DNA of 64,000 bases from an uncultured Poribacteria bacterium (GCA_958295855.1 OY282383.1:3514481-3578480), one strand, 5' to 3'. Numbered from the stretch's first letter, positions 17,592 through 26,891 are shown. The notes: generated by a model not told the origin, from the sequence alone. Translations and numbers: made by a program.

Positions 17592-18183
17592 ACAATTTCG
17601 AGAAAATATAGCACGAGTACGAGACCTCGGTGGATTGCACGCAGCCTTTGGCCAATTGACGACCCCCGCGGTAGATTTGACAGATCTGCTACGCGCGCAA
17701 ATCGTTATGGTTGTCAGCGCGCTTGACCAGTACATCCATGAAATCACGCGAGTCGGGATGTTAGAAGTGTACGACGGGACACGTCCGCAGACGAATGCTT
17801 TCTTGCGTTTTCAAGTGACTATGGGCGCGGCCATGAAGGGAATTTCCACATCAAATAATAATGCATGGCTTCACACAGAAATCCGAGAAAGGCATGGGTA
17901 CCAAACTTTTCAGCACCCGGACAATATAGCTAATGCAGTTCGGCTCTTCTCATCATGTGAGTTATGGCCGTCTGTTGCTGTGCAACTCAATCTAACAGTC
18001 CAAGACGTGAAAGATCGGCTTCGTGCTATAATTAACCGCCGAAATCAAATCGCCCATGAAGCAGATTTGGATCCGAGCTATCCCGGGTCTGGAACCCGTT
18101 GGCCAATTTCTCCTACAGACTCGGCAAGTACCGTTGATTTCATTCAGGACGTTTGCGAAGCAATTCATAATGTTACCAATTAA
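17575..18183 (+). CDS. HEPN-domain (RiboL-PSP-like) probable RNase
   Basis: A 202-residue, mostly helical protein. The HEPN signature R-x4-H is intact: Arg156 to His161 in RRNQIAHEAD. The N-terminal LLRAQIVMVVSALDQYIHEITRVG and the HPDNIANAVRLF stretch fit the RiboL-PSP-type HEPN group found beside restriction and toxin genes. By family knowledge it could be a metal-independent ribonuclease triggered by infection or by loss of its partner. The start overlaps the end of the ParA gene by 17 nt, which suggests translational coupling. Confidence 0.75.
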   Translation: MLSPIEQFRENIARVRDLGGLHAAFGQLTTPAVDLTDLLRAQIVMVVSALDQYIHEITRVGMLEVYDGTRPQTNAFLRFQVTMGAAMKGISTSNNNAWLHTEIRERHGYQTFQHPDNIANAVRLFSSCELWPSVAVQLNLTVQDVKDRLRAIINRRNQIAHEADLDPSYPGSGTRWPISPTDSASTVDFIQDVCEAIHNVTN

Positions 18184-18214
18184 ATCCAGATCTTCCGCAC
18201 ACGGAGAAAACAGC

Positions 18215-21200
18215 ATGCCAGCACTCAACATCAAACCCTCTCACAAGCCCATCAAAACATACTACGCCGAACTCGAAGCATACACACACCTCGGAGAACA
18301 AAACGAAGGCACCGTCCGAGCCGCATTCCAAAACCTACTCCAACACTATTGCCCCCAAGCCGCCCTCACCCTTCTCTGTGAAAAAAGCCACTACACGCCA
18401 GAGAAAAGACGAATCACACCCGACGGTGAGGTCGTTGATGCGTTCGGCTTGCCACACGGCCACTGGGAAGCAAAAGATACCAAAGATGACTTGCACGCCG
18501 AAGCAGACAAGAAATTTGCCGCAGGCTACCCGTCCAAAAACATCGTCGTGCAATCCCCAACACATGCACTCCTCTATCAGCACGGGCAACTGCAACTCGA
18601 CCTGGACATCACCGAGCCGAGAAACCTCGTCCACGTGCTCCAAACCTTTTTCGCATATCAGGAGGAGAACATCGCGGCATGGCATACGGCAGTGTCGGAG
18701 TTCAAAGAGACAGTGCCAGAACTCGGCGAAAAACTGGCAGCGTTAATAGAGACAGAACGCCAAAACAACCCGCACTTTCAGGAGGCATTCGCCCATTTTC
18801 ATCAGCAGTGCCAAGCCTCAATCAATCCGAATCTGTCTGTCGCTGCGGTGGAGGAGATGCTCATCCAGCACCTGCTCACCGAGCGCATTTTTCGCACCGT
18901 CTTCAATAACTCAGACTTCACCCGCCGAAATATCATCGCCCGCGACATTGAAAACGTCATTGATGTGCTCACCGAACGGACGCTGAACCGCTCAGAATTT
19001 CTGCGCCCTTTGAATCCGTTCTACGTTGCGATTGAGAAAACAGCCAGCACAATTACCGATTTCTCGCAAAAACAGGGCTTTCTCAATACCATCTATGAGC
19101 AGTTCTTCCAAGGGTTTTCTGTCAAGACTGCAGACACGCACGGCATCGTCTATACCCCTCAACCGATTGTGGATTTCATGGTGAACAGCGTTGAGCATCT
19201 CCTCAATACCGAGTTCGACCGGTCGCTTTCGGATACCGGTGTGCATCTCATCGATCCGTTCGTCGGCACCGGCAACTTCATCGTGCGGCTCATGCAGGAC
19301 ATCCAAGGCACAGCGTTGGAACACAAATACCGCCACGAGCTGCATTGCAACGAGGTGATGCTGCTACCCTATTACATCGCCAGTTTGAACATTGAGCAGG
19401 AGTTCTTTCAACGCACGGGGACATACCTGCCGTTTGAGGGCATCGCTCTCGCGGACACGTTTGAGTTGCTTGAGCGACGCCAGACAGAATTGTTCACGCG
19501 CGAAAATACGGAACGGGTAGAGAAACAGAAGGCTGCGGATATGTTTGTGGTTATCGGCAACCCGCCTTACAACGCAGGACAGGTGAATGAGAACGACAAC
19601 AACAAAAATCGGAAGTATGAGACGATGGATGCGCGCGTGCGGGAGACGTATTCACAAGACTCCAAGGCGACGAATAAGAACGCGCTGTCGGATCCTTATG
19701 TCAAAGCGATTCGGTGGGCATCAGACCGGATTGGCGAGGAAGGCGTTGTCACCTTTGTGACAAATAACGGCTTTCTCGACGGAATAGCGTTTGATGGGAT
19801 GCGGAAGCATCTTGCCCAGGATTTTACCAAAATTTATCACATTGACCTCAAAGGGAATGCGCGCACCTCTGGTGAACGCCGTCGACAAGAGGGCGGCAAT
19901 GTTTTTGATGATCAGATTCGGGTTGGCGTTGGCATCAGTTTCTTCATCAAGAAAGGAAAAGTGCACGCTGATACGGAAACCGAGGTTTGGATTTATTCGG
20001 TTGATGACTACCTGAAAGCGCGCGAGAAACAGCAACTTTTAACCGATTTCGGGAACTATACAAACGTTCCGATGAAAAAGGTGACCGTTGATGCAAAGCA
20101 TACATGGCTCACCGAAGGGCTCCATGCCGAGTTTGACACCTTTATCCCGATGGGAACTAAAGCAGCTAAGGCAGCAAAGGGTGAGGGCGGGGATGTAATC
20201 TTCAAAACCTATAGTCGAGGTGTCGTAACCTGCCGAGATGCGTGGGCTTACAATTTCAACCGAGACAGGCTCGCTGAGAACATTCAGCGGATGAGTGACA
20301 CTTACAACACGGAAGTGGATAGGTGGAAACGACGAGAAGACAAGGGGGCAAACCTTGATGATTTTGTGGTGCCTGATGATGCGAAAATCAAGTGGAGTTC
20401 TACCTTAAAACGGAAACTGAAAGGAGGGCAAACTGCAGAATTTGCACAAACTAAAATCCGACAATCGCTCTACCGGCCATTCACAACATCGCGTCTTTAC
20501 TTTGATAGATTCATGATAGAGGCAGTATACGTGTTCCCATCTATCTTTCCGACCCCGGAAACTGAAAGTGAAAATCGGGTGATCTGTGTCAGGGGCATTG
20601 GAAGCAACAAACCTTTTCACGTGTTGATAGTTGATGTAATTCCAGATTTCCACCTCACAGGCGATGCCCAATGCTTTCCCTTCTACACCTACGACGAAGA
20701 TGGCACGAACCGCCGTGAAAACATCACCGAGTGGGCATTGGCACAGTTCCGAACGCACTACCGAGACGACAGCATCAGCAAGTGGGACATTTTCCACTAC
20801 ACTTATGGGCTCTTGCACCATCCTGCTTATCGCGAACGGTATCAGGCGAACCTCAAGCGTGATTTGCCCCACATCCCCTTCGCGGAAGACTTTTGGGGAT
20901 TCGCCAACGCAGGGGCGGAATTAGCAACTCTCCACCTCAACTACGAATCCGCTCCGAAATATGACAAACTGAGATACTATGAACAGCCGGGGATGCAGGT
21001 AGATTGGCACGTGGAAAAAATGAAACTCTCCAAAGACAAGACCTCGCTGGTGTACAACGATTTCCTGACGCTTGATGGCATTCCCTCAAAGGCGTTTGAA
21101 TATCGGCTTGGCACCCGCTCCGCGTTGGAGTGGGTAGTGGATCAGTACCGTGTCAAAACAGACAAACGGAGCGGCATCCTCAACGACCCGAACCATGCGG

Positions 21201-21346
21201 ACGACCCGCAATATATAGTCAAGTTAATTGGGAAGGTGATTACGGTGAGTTTGGAGACGGTGGAGATTGTTAGCAAATTGCCCGCGTTAAAGTTCTCCGT
21301 GCCCTCATTAGGTTTTGTGGCAAATCATGGCGGTGATCCAGCATAG
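18215..21346 (+). CDS. Fused nuclease/N6-adenine DNA methyltransferase, type ISP-like without helicase
   Basis: 1043 residues from ATG 18215 (GGAG eight bases upstream). The N-terminal domain carries a PD-(D/E)xK-like site, VVDAFGLPHGHWEAKD, near residues 70-90. A helical spacer follows, then a gamma-class methyltransferase with motif I DPFVGTGNF and motif IV NPPYNAGQ, and a C-terminal target-recognition region. Order and sequence resemble the type ISP (LlaGI-like) single-chain enzymes, but those are about 1500 residues with a helicase between nuclease and methyltransferase; none is seen here. It may act as a type IIG-like enzyme or depend on the upstream ParA-type ATPase. Its end overlaps the convergent methyltransferase gene by 39 nt. 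Confidence 0.88.
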   Translation: MPALNIKPSHKPIKTYYAELEAYTHLGEQNEGTVRAAFQNLLQHYCPQAALTLLCEKSHYTPEKRRITPDGEVVDAFGLPHGHWEAKDTKDDLHAEADKKFAAGYPSKNIVVQSPTHALLYQHGQLQLDLDITEPRNLVHVLQTFFAYQEENIAAWHTAVSEFKETVPELGEKLAALIETERQNNPHFQEAFAHFHQQCQASINPNLSVAAVEEMLIQHLLTERIFRTVFNNSDFTRRNIIARDIENVIDVLTERTLNRSEFLRPLNPFYVAIEKTASTITDFSQKQGFLNTIYEQFFQGFSVKTADTHGIVYTPQPIVDFMVNSVEHLLNTEFDRSLSDTGVHLIDPFVGTGNFIVRLMQDIQGTALEHKYRHELHCNEVMLLPYYIASLNIEQEFFQRTGTYLPFEGIALADTFELLERRQTELFTRENTERVEKQKAADMFVVIGNPPYNAGQVNENDNNKNRKYETMDARVRETYSQDSKATNKNALSDPYVKAIRWASDRIGEEGVVTFVTNNGFLDGIAFDGMRKHLAQDFTKIYHIDLKGNARTSGERRRQEGGNVFDDQIRVGVGISFFIKKGKVHADTETEVWIYSVDDYLKAREKQQLLTDFGNYTNVPMKKVTVDAKHTWLTEGLHAEFDTFIPMGTKAAKAAKGEGGDVIFKTYSRGVVTCRDAWAYNFNRDRLAENIQRMSDTYNTEVDRWKRREDKGANLDDFVVPDDAKIKWSSTLKRKLKGGQTAEFAQTKIRQSLYRPFTTSRLYFDRFMIEAVYVFPSIFPTPETESENRVICVRGIGSNKPFHVLIVDVIPDFHLTGDAQCFPFYTYDEDGTNRRENITEWALAQFRTHYRDDSISKWDIFHYTYGLLHHPAYRERYQANLKRDLPHIPFAEDFWGFANAGAELATLHLNYESAPKYDKLRYYEQPGMQVDWHVEKMKLSKDKTSLVYNDFLTLDGIPSKAFEYRLGTRSALEWVVDQYRVKTDKRSGILNDPNHADDPQYIVKLIGKVITVSLETVEIVSKLPALKFSVPSLGFVANHGGDPA

Positions 21347-22048
21347 ATTTTTAAGCTTCGGGAACCGCCTTAGGAGATATGCATCCATTGTGTTGAGGTG
21401 CCGGAGCGTCCATCGATAAAATGCCGGGATAGGGATGCCTTTTTGCCAGAACAGTGCTCCGACTGCGAAGAGATGAAACTCGCGATGTTCTAACGTGTTG
21501 AATTCGGCACCAACTGTTTCGATGTCGCGCACTGAAAAGTAGTGCAGTTTGCGAGAGTACTTCAGCCACATCTTCCGATAGAGCCAGACAGCCGGGTGGT
21601 TTCGCATATTTTCAATGAAAATTGCCTTTCCCCCCGGCTTGAGAACGCGGTAACACTCGCGTGCAGTTTGCGTGTGCGCCGTAAAAACCAACACAGATTT
21701 GGATATGACGACATCGAAGGTATTGTCCGGGAAGGCGAGTTGTGTGGCATCCATCAGGCAAAAGTTAACTGCATCGGCGACGTTGTGTTGTGTTGCCCGT
21801 TCTTTTGCTTCAGCGAGTCGGAAGGGCAGCAAGTCAATTCCGACGACAGATGCCCCCTGCTTGGCAAGCAGCGTCGCGGTTCCCCCTGTCCCAGTGCCTA
21901 ACTCCAGCACCTTTTTCCCTTCCAACGTTCCCATTTTAGGGAGGACATACTCAAAAACGGGCAGATAAAAATCTTCCCACCAGAGCAGAAGGTCCGTTTC
22001 AACAGTGTCGGGACGACCGGCCGGTCGCGATGCATCGGATTCGCGCAA
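21308..22048 (-). CDS. Class I SAM-dependent methyltransferase
   Basis: 246 residues. The SAM-binding motif I is VLELGTGTGGTATLLA, the acidic end of strand 2 is VVGIDLL, motif II is DATQLAFPDNTFDVVISK, and VLKPGGKAIFIENM closes the Rossmann fold. This is the UbiE/Methyltransf_11 type that acts on small molecules; the acceptor is unknown. The start is TTG at 22048, two bases after the stop of the isomerase gene, with GATGGGG about 12 bases upstream. No ATG occurs until about residue 39, inside the conserved part. Confidence 0.85.
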   Translation of the reverse strand: MRESDASRPAGRPDTVETDLLLWWEDFYLPVFEYVLPKMGTLEGKKVLELGTGTGGTATLLAKQGASVVGIDLLPFRLAEAKERATQHNVADAVNFCLMDATQLAFPDNTFDVVISKSVLVFTAHTQTARECYRVLKPGGKAIFIENMRNHPAVWLYRKMWLKYSRKLHYFSVRDIETVGAEFNTLEHREFHLFAVGALFWQKGIPIPAFYRWTLRHLNTMDAYLLRRFPKLKNLCWITAMICHKT

Positions 22049-22050
22049 AC

Positions 22051-22809
22051 CTAAATTTTCCCCATCTTTCGCAGATTTTCAAGGCAACGTTCAGCGCATT
22101 CAATAGGCGGGTAGGCGTAGCTTTCCTGCTCAACAATGTACCACTCGGTGCCCCCGACAGTTTCAGCGGCATGGAATATAGCGTCCCATGGAACTTCGCC
22201 TTCACCGATGAGTGCCTCGTCATTCGTGGCGGAATACTCTTTGAGATGCACCAGTTTTGCTCTGCCGGGGTAACGTTCAAGAAACGACACAGGGTTGGCA
22301 CCGCCGCGAAGTACGTGCCCGATGTCAATTTGCATCACGACATCATTGCGCGTGTTACTGCCGAACGTATCCCACGGGACTTCGCCCGCTATTGGTACAA
22401 ATTCAATCGTGTGGTTGTGGTAGCCGGTGAACATACCCTGGTCGGCAATTTTTTCGGCGATGTCGTTGAAGAGTTTCGCCGTGTTCAGCCATGCCTGCCG
22501 CGAACGCCGGTACTCTTCGGGTAACCCCGGCACAATCAAATATGGATTGCCGAGAATCTGGTTGAACGCAACCGTTTTGGCGAGTTCATCGTCGAGGAGT
22601 GTGCTCAAGGCTGTATGTGTACCGACAATTTTTAACCCGAGGTCGTCGCACATTTCACGCAATTCCTCAGCAGTCCGGTCGTAGTAGCCGGCAAATTCAA
22701 CACCCTCGTAGCCCATCTGTGCGACTGCTTGCAGCGTATAGGATAGGTCGCGGGCGCAATCTTCTCTCACAGAATACAGTTGTAACGCAATCGGAATTCT
22801 ATTGTTCAT
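22051..22809 (-). CDS. Sugar phosphate isomerase/epimerase (xylose-isomerase-like TIM barrel)
   Basis: 252 residues beginning IPIALQLYSVREDCARDL, the usual first strand of the AP-endonuclease-2/IolE-like barrel. Later strands show YEGVEFAGYY, GLKIVGTHTA, YHNHTIEF (a metal-ligand His), MQIDIGHVLRGG (Asp and His ligands) and the closing glutamate strand WYIVEQESY. The likely reaction is aldose-ketose isomerisation or epimerisation of a sugar or inositol. It sits in a minus-strand run with Gfo/Idh and alcohol dehydrogenases, a combination used for sugar or polyol breakdown. Confidence 0.9.
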   Translation of the reverse strand: MNNRIPIALQLYSVREDCARDLSYTLQAVAQMGYEGVEFAGYYDRTAEELREMCDDLGLKIVGTHTALSTLLDDELAKTVAFNQILGNPYLIVPGLPEEYRRSRQAWLNTAKLFNDIAEKIADQGMFTGYHNHTIEFVPIAGEVPWDTFGSNTRNDVVMQIDIGHVLRGGANPVSFLERYPGRAKLVHLKEYSATNDEALIGEGEVPWDAIFHAAETVGGTEWYIVEQESYAYPPIECAERCLENLRKMGKI

Positions 22810-22873
22810 AGCGTTTTCCTTGTCTGAAATTCGGTTTTGTCGAAACAGGTTCAGGTTTTAAGTGATAGCCTCG

Positions 22874-23389
22874 TTAATGTGGCACAATTCGTTCATGTTC
22901 AGGCACTGCTATTTCATGTCGTAATGCTTCAATCTGTTTTTGCTGCGCTTCAATCTGTTTTTGCTGCGCTTCAATTTTCTCGTCTTGTATACGTTCGTTT
23001 TTTCGCTGCATTGCGACGAGGATCTGCTGCACACCGACAACTACAGCAATGAAAGCTATTAAAACCATCACCAGTGCAAAGATCTGGTCCAACCGTTTGT
23101 CCAAACCTTTAATTTCCCCACTCAAGCGCGCGTCCAACTCGTCAATTTTACCACTCAAGCGCTCGTCTCCTGCTTCTATTTTGCCACTCAAGCGCGCGTC
23201 TAATGCTTCTATTTTACCACTCAAGCGCGAGTCCAACTCGTCAATTCTGATTTTGACGTATTCCTTAGTTCGCTTTTCGGATTCTTCAACAATCAAGCGA
23301 ATTTTCTCAAGGTCTGCTTGGGTTAGTTCTCCGAACGCGGATGCGGTAAAGAGCAGGAGTATCCCGCTTAAAATCAAGATTGATTTCAT
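22874..23389 (-). CDS. Exported coiled-coil protein with hendecad repeats
   Basis: 171 residues: a signal peptide (ILILSGILLLFTASAFGE), then at least four 11-residue units of the type ALDARLSGKIE, a membrane span (IFALVMVLIAFIAVVVGVQQ), and a tail with IEAQQKQ repeated. The 33-bp DNA units are nearly identical, so the repeats have expanded recently. The sequence would form a right-handed coiled coil. No named family is recognised; similar hendecad proteins (Bdr-like, XhlA-like) are anchored envelope proteins of unknown role. Confidence 0.75.
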   Translation of the reverse strand: MKSILILSGILLLFTASAFGELTQADLEKIRLIVEESEKRTKEYVKIRIDELDSRLSGKIEALDARLSGKIEAGDERLSGKIDELDARLSGEIKGLDKRLDQIFALVMVLIAFIAVVVGVQQILVAMQRKNERIQDEKIEAQQKQIEAQQKQIEALRHEIAVPEHERIVPH

Positions 23390-23417
23390 TTTAGTCTCCC
23401 TCCCCCTTTGCTCTGCT

Positions 23418-23444
23418 GTAGGCGCGGTTTCTAACCGCGCCTAC
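23418..23444. repeat. Dispersed palindrome, GTAGGCGCGGTT type
   Basis: Twelve-base arms (GTAGGCGCGGTT and its exact complement) around a TCT centre. Imperfect relatives are at 29043-29071 and 33236-33263, all in gaps between genes. Confidence 0.85.
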
Positions 23445-23469
23445 AAGTCTCACAAACCCATAGAAATCC

Positions 23470-24489
23470 TTACGTCATAGGCAAGTTGACGACCTGGCCG
23501 CTATCGGCGGAAACCCGTCCTGCTTCGAGGATTTCCTGGGCATCCCGGCTCACTTTGGCATTGCACAAACCTTCTACAGGTTCGCCTGTCTCTAGGCAGT
23601 TAATGAAGTATTCTGCCGCGTTGCGTTTACCCTCAGGCAGTGCCTCAGGCTCCACTACTTGAGCATCGCCGCCAGCTGGGTGCAGATGCACTTCGTTTCC
23701 GCTTACCATCAATGCCCCTTCCGTACCGTAGACAACCGGGTTTGGTGTGACATAGCCGACCTTTTGGGTCCAAGAGGCCTCCGTAATTCCGAATGCGTTG
23801 CCGTATTTCATGAGGATAACGGCGTTATCGTCAGGAATTGGGTAATCTTTGACAAAAGTGCCGCGGAAGGCTGTCACTTGTTGTGGGAGGCCAAGCAGGT
23901 AGGCACACATATCGGCACAATAACAGCAGTAGTCCATCAAAGCACCGGCACCGTTTTTTTCTTCATCGTAGAGCCACTCGTAGAAATAGCGGGAGCAGCC
24001 AATCTCCTTCGGTCCGTTGTGTGCTGAACGCCATTTGAAGTAAAAAACGTCTCCGATGGCTCCCTCTTTAATGAGATTCATTGCGGTATTCAGCACGGGG
24101 CTCCACGCAGTTGGCCAATTCACCATGAGCAGGGTGCCTGCATTCTCCGCTGCGGTAAGCATCCGGTCGGCTTGGGAGAGTCGGGCAGCCATCGGTTTTT
24201 CAGAAACAACGTGGATGCCTTTCGCCGCTGCTGCCTCAACGATGTCTGCACCGGCGTTGTTCTCTGATGCTGCTTGGACGATGTCTAATTCCTCGTTCTC
24301 GAGCATTTCCTGCCAAGAGTTATAGACGTTTTGAATCCCGGTTTCTGCACTGAACTGGTCGCGGAGTTCCGCATTGACATCGCCAGCTGCGACGATGTCG
24401 ACGTTCGGGTGTGCCTTCCAGTGACGAAGCTCGCCCCAGACATGGTCGTGTACTAGCGAAGCGAAGCCGATGCGATAGGTTTTTGACAT
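23470..24489 (-). CDS. Gfo/Idh/MocA family oxidoreductase
   Basis: 339 residues with an N-terminal NAD(P) Rossmann domain and a C-terminal substrate domain. Visible family motifs are IVAAGDVNAELRDQFSAETG, HVVSEKPMAARLSQADRML (EKP is the hallmark nucleotide-binding loop) and DYCCYCADMCAYLLG. This family oxidises sugars, inositols and amino sugars; the substrate is unknown. It lies in the same direction as a neighbouring zinc alcohol dehydrogenase and sugar isomerase, suggesting a carbohydrate pathway. Confidence 0.92.
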   Translation of the reverse strand: MSKTYRIGFASLVHDHVWGELRHWKAHPNVDIVAAGDVNAELRDQFSAETGIQNVYNSWQEMLENEELDIVQAASENNAGADIVEAAAAKGIHVVSEKPMAARLSQADRMLTAAENAGTLLMVNWPTAWSPVLNTAMNLIKEGAIGDVFYFKWRSAHNGPKEIGCSRYFYEWLYDEEKNGAGALMDYCCYCADMCAYLLGLPQQVTAFRGTFVKDYPIPDDNAVILMKYGNAFGITEASWTQKVGYVTPNPVVYGTEGALMVSGNEVHLHPAGGDAQVVEPEALPEGKRNAAEYFINCLETGEPVEGLCNAKVSRDAQEILEAGRVSADSGQVVNLPMT

Positions 24490-24560
24490 GAATTATGCCT
24501 CCTGTAGTTGCGCTTTGGAAGCGCGCGATTTGTCTCTACATATTCACGAGCGAGAAATAA

Positions 24561-24590
24561 GGTAGCCGGAGACAGGGCTCCGCCCTTACA
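24561..24590. repeat. Dispersed palindrome, GGAGACAGGGCTCC type
   Basis: Core GGAGACAGGGCTCCGCCC. Relatives occur at 34147-34175 and 56534-56562. It lies between two dehydrogenase genes. Confidence 0.7.
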
Positions 24591-24593
24591 GTA

Positions 24594-25646
24594 TTATTCC
24601 TCAGCCCGAATAGCAATTTTAATTGCCGTTTCGCCATTGATGCGGTAGCCGCTATCAAGTGCTTTAAAGCCGTCTTCAACCTGTGAGAGTGGCAACTGGT
24701 GACTAATCATGTCGGCGAAGGGCAGTTCGCTCTGTTCAAGGAGTGGCAATCCTCGGACAAAGTGTTCATAGCTGCTCCCCCAGATAGCTTCCACCCGAAG
24801 ATTTTTGCGCATCAGCAGTTGGTTGATGTTAAAGTCAATGGAACCCATATCGACGAAGTGACCCACTTCAACAAAGGTGCCGCTGCGTCGGGTGTAACCC
24901 AACCCTTCTGGCGTTGCGGGGAGGAAACCTGCACATTCAAAAACAACGTCGGCACCTGCTTTGCGTGGGGTTTCGGCTTTTACCAGTTCTGTTCGCTCTT
25001 CGGCAGAGGTAACTTCCTCAATATCGATCGTGACATCGGCACCAAGGCGTTTTGCAAGTGCCAATCGCCCGGCGGGGCCACCTACCATAATCGCTTTTGC
25101 GGCCCCACTCAATTTTGCGCAGGCAAGCGTTACCAATCCGATGGCCCCTGAACCTTGCACAACAACGGTGTCGCCGAGTTTTATGTTGCCCCGCATTGCG
25201 GCATGAACACCTACAGTAAAAGGCTCTGTAAGCACTGCAACCTCGGGAGATGCCTCGGTTTTTATAAAGCAGGTGTTTGGATAGGTGAGATACATGTAAT
25301 CCGCAAACCCACCGCGAAAATGGGGGGCCTCATCGGGATTCCATTGGAAGCCGTAACCGCCGTAGTTGGTGCCCGGGGCGAAGATAATCCGATCTCCCTC
25401 TTTAATCGGGTTACCGACATAATCGGTTTCTACGTCTTCCCCAATGGCATCAATGATGCCGACGTTTTCATGCCCCAACAGGATTTCCCGTTGAAAGCCG
25501 TTCTGCCAGTTATGCAGATCGGTACCACAAATACCTGCCAACTCTTGCCGGAGCAGCACCGTGTTCGGGGCAGGTTCAGGTACCGGATATTCACGAATTT
25601 CAAAATCTTGACCGTGGGCGACCACGGCTCTCCCTGTTCGACTCAT
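24594..25646 (-). CDS. Zinc-type medium-chain alcohol dehydrogenase
   Basis: 350 residues. Catalytic zinc ligands are Cys in AGICGTDLHNW and His-Glu in LLGHENVG, and the Rossmann fold is VVVQGSGAIGLVTLACAKLSGA. It resembles threonine/sorbitol dehydrogenase-like MDRs. The usual four-cysteine structural zinc loop seems absent: the corresponding region FAPGTNYGGYGFQW contains no Cys. The substrate is probably a sugar alcohol or similar. AAAGGAAC precedes the ATG. It follows a small membrane-protein gene by 15 nt. Confidence 0.9.
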   Translation of the reverse strand: MSRTGRAVVAHGQDFEIREYPVPEPAPNTVLLRQELAGICGTDLHNWQNGFQREILLGHENVGIIDAIGEDVETDYVGNPIKEGDRIIFAPGTNYGGYGFQWNPDEAPHFRGGFADYMYLTYPNTCFIKTEASPEVAVLTEPFTVGVHAAMRGNIKLGDTVVVQGSGAIGLVTLACAKLSGAAKAIMVGGPAGRLALAKRLGADVTIDIEEVTSAEERTELVKAETPRKAGADVVFECAGFLPATPEGLGYTRRSGTFVEVGHFVDMGSIDFNINQLLMRKNLRVEAIWGSSYEHFVRGLPLLEQSELPFADMISHQLPLSQVEDGFKALDSGYRINGETAIKIAIRAEE

Positions 25647-25661
25647 ATCTATCTGTTCCTT

Positions 25662-25946
25662 TCAGACATGTCTTCGCTTCTTTCGCGAGAGAATGTATAT
25701 AATAACAATCGCGATGATGGAAATTGGCAACCAGTACACTTTGAAAAATTCCCAGAAAATGTTAAACCCGATCCAAATTAGGACTTCAATCCCGACGATA
25801 CCGGCGGCTTTATTCCACGGGAAATCTGCACCGTGTTGTTTTCGCAACCGCTGTGCGAATACCCATGAAACGCCTAAAGTGCCCAGCACAATCACCAGGA
25901 ATAGCAAATTAATCATCGATTGGATACCGCTCAAAAAGAAAAACAT
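25662..25946 (-). CDS. Small membrane protein, two spans
   Basis: 94 residues from ATG 25946 (AAGGGG about ten bases upstream; a GTG at 25958 is also in frame but too close to that site). The hydrophobic stretches MINLLFLVIVLGTLGVSWVF and YWLPISIIAIVIIYILS frame a basic loop, and the tail KKRRHV is positively charged. No family is recognised. Close spacing to the alcohol dehydrogenase start (15 nt) supports a real gene in one transcript. Confidence 0.6.
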   Translation of the reverse strand: MFFFLSGIQSMINLLFLVIVLGTLGVSWVFAQRLRKQHGADFPWNKAAGIVGIEVLIWIGFNIFWEFFKVYWLPISIIAIVIIYILSRKKRRHV

Positions 25947-26021
25947 AGAGAATTTCACCCCTTTTAAGTTTTAGTTATCAATATAGAGACACGCCATCTG
26001 AAAAAGATAGCAAAAACTGGT

Positions 26022-26861
26022 CTATCCATGGCTAATTCGCTCTGGGTAGCTATAGACTGCCATACTTTGCCCGCGCATGAAACCGATTAACGTGAGATTT
26101 CCTTCTTGCGCGAGGTCGACGGCGAGTGTGGAGGCAGCCGAAACCGCCACGACTATGGGGATTCGAGCAAATAATGCTTTCTGGACAATTTCAAAACTGG
26201 CGCGCCCGCTCACCATCAAAATGTGCCGGTCGAGCGGAACCATGTCAGCCAGCACTGCCTGCCCGATAACCTTATCCACCGCATTATGTCTGCCTATATC
26301 CTCTCTGACAATCAGAAGTTCGCCGTTTTCATCAAACAACCCGGCAGCGTGGAGCCCACCTGTTTTTTCAAAAACCGATTGTGCGGCTCTCAACAGGTCG
26401 TTGAGGTGGTAAAACAGTGCCTGATTCACACGGAACGCCGAATTTAGGGGCGGCACCTGATGTCTAACGGATTCAATTGTCATTTTACCGCAGAGCCCAC
26501 AACTGGCATTCGCGTGAAAGTTCCGCTGCCACCCAGCTTGCTCCTCGAGATTTAGTTCCTGTGCGAGGTGAACATTGACAATGTTCTGCATCGACGCAGC
26601 ATCACCTTCATCGCAATAGGCTATGATTTCGATATCGTCGCCGGATGTTATGAGGCTTTCCGTATAAAGAAACCCTGCTGCCAATTCAAAATCGTGTCCC
26701 GGGGTGCGCATGACAACAATTAAGCTCTGTTGCCCCACCCGAATCTCGAGCGGTTCTTCGACAACAAGTTCGTCTTCAACGTGTGTCGGTTGAGACTGCA
26801 CCCAGCGCGTAATAAGTTTTGTGCACGTCGGTTGCTGAGACATAGTTTTTAGCGGAAGCAC
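26022..26861 (-). CDS. fdhD: Formate dehydrogenase accessory sulfurtransferase FdhD
   Basis: 279 residues. FdhD carries sulfur from a cysteine desulfurase to the molybdenum or tungsten bis-MGD cofactor of formate dehydrogenase. The swinging-loop motif CGLCGK is present, with GFLYTESLI, GGLHAAGLFD, VREDIGRHNAVDKVIG and MVSGRASFEIVQKA in the usual order. The start is taken as GTG 26861 with AGGAGG about 11 bases upstream; an ATG at 26843 has no such site. No formate dehydrogenase gene lies in this window, so its client is elsewhere. Confidence 0.93.
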   Translation of the reverse strand: MLPLKTMSQQPTCTKLITRWVQSQPTHVEDELVVEEPLEIRVGQQSLIVVMRTPGHDFELAAGFLYTESLITSGDDIEIIAYCDEGDAASMQNIVNVHLAQELNLEEQAGWQRNFHANASCGLCGKMTIESVRHQVPPLNSAFRVNQALFYHLNDLLRAAQSVFEKTGGLHAAGLFDENGELLIVREDIGRHNAVDKVIGQAVLADMVPLDRHILMVSGRASFEIVQKALFARIPIVVAVSAASTLAVDLAQEGNLTLIGFMRGQSMAVYSYPERISHG

Positions 26862-26891
26862 CGTAGCAAAACCCTCCTACAAATGGCCACG

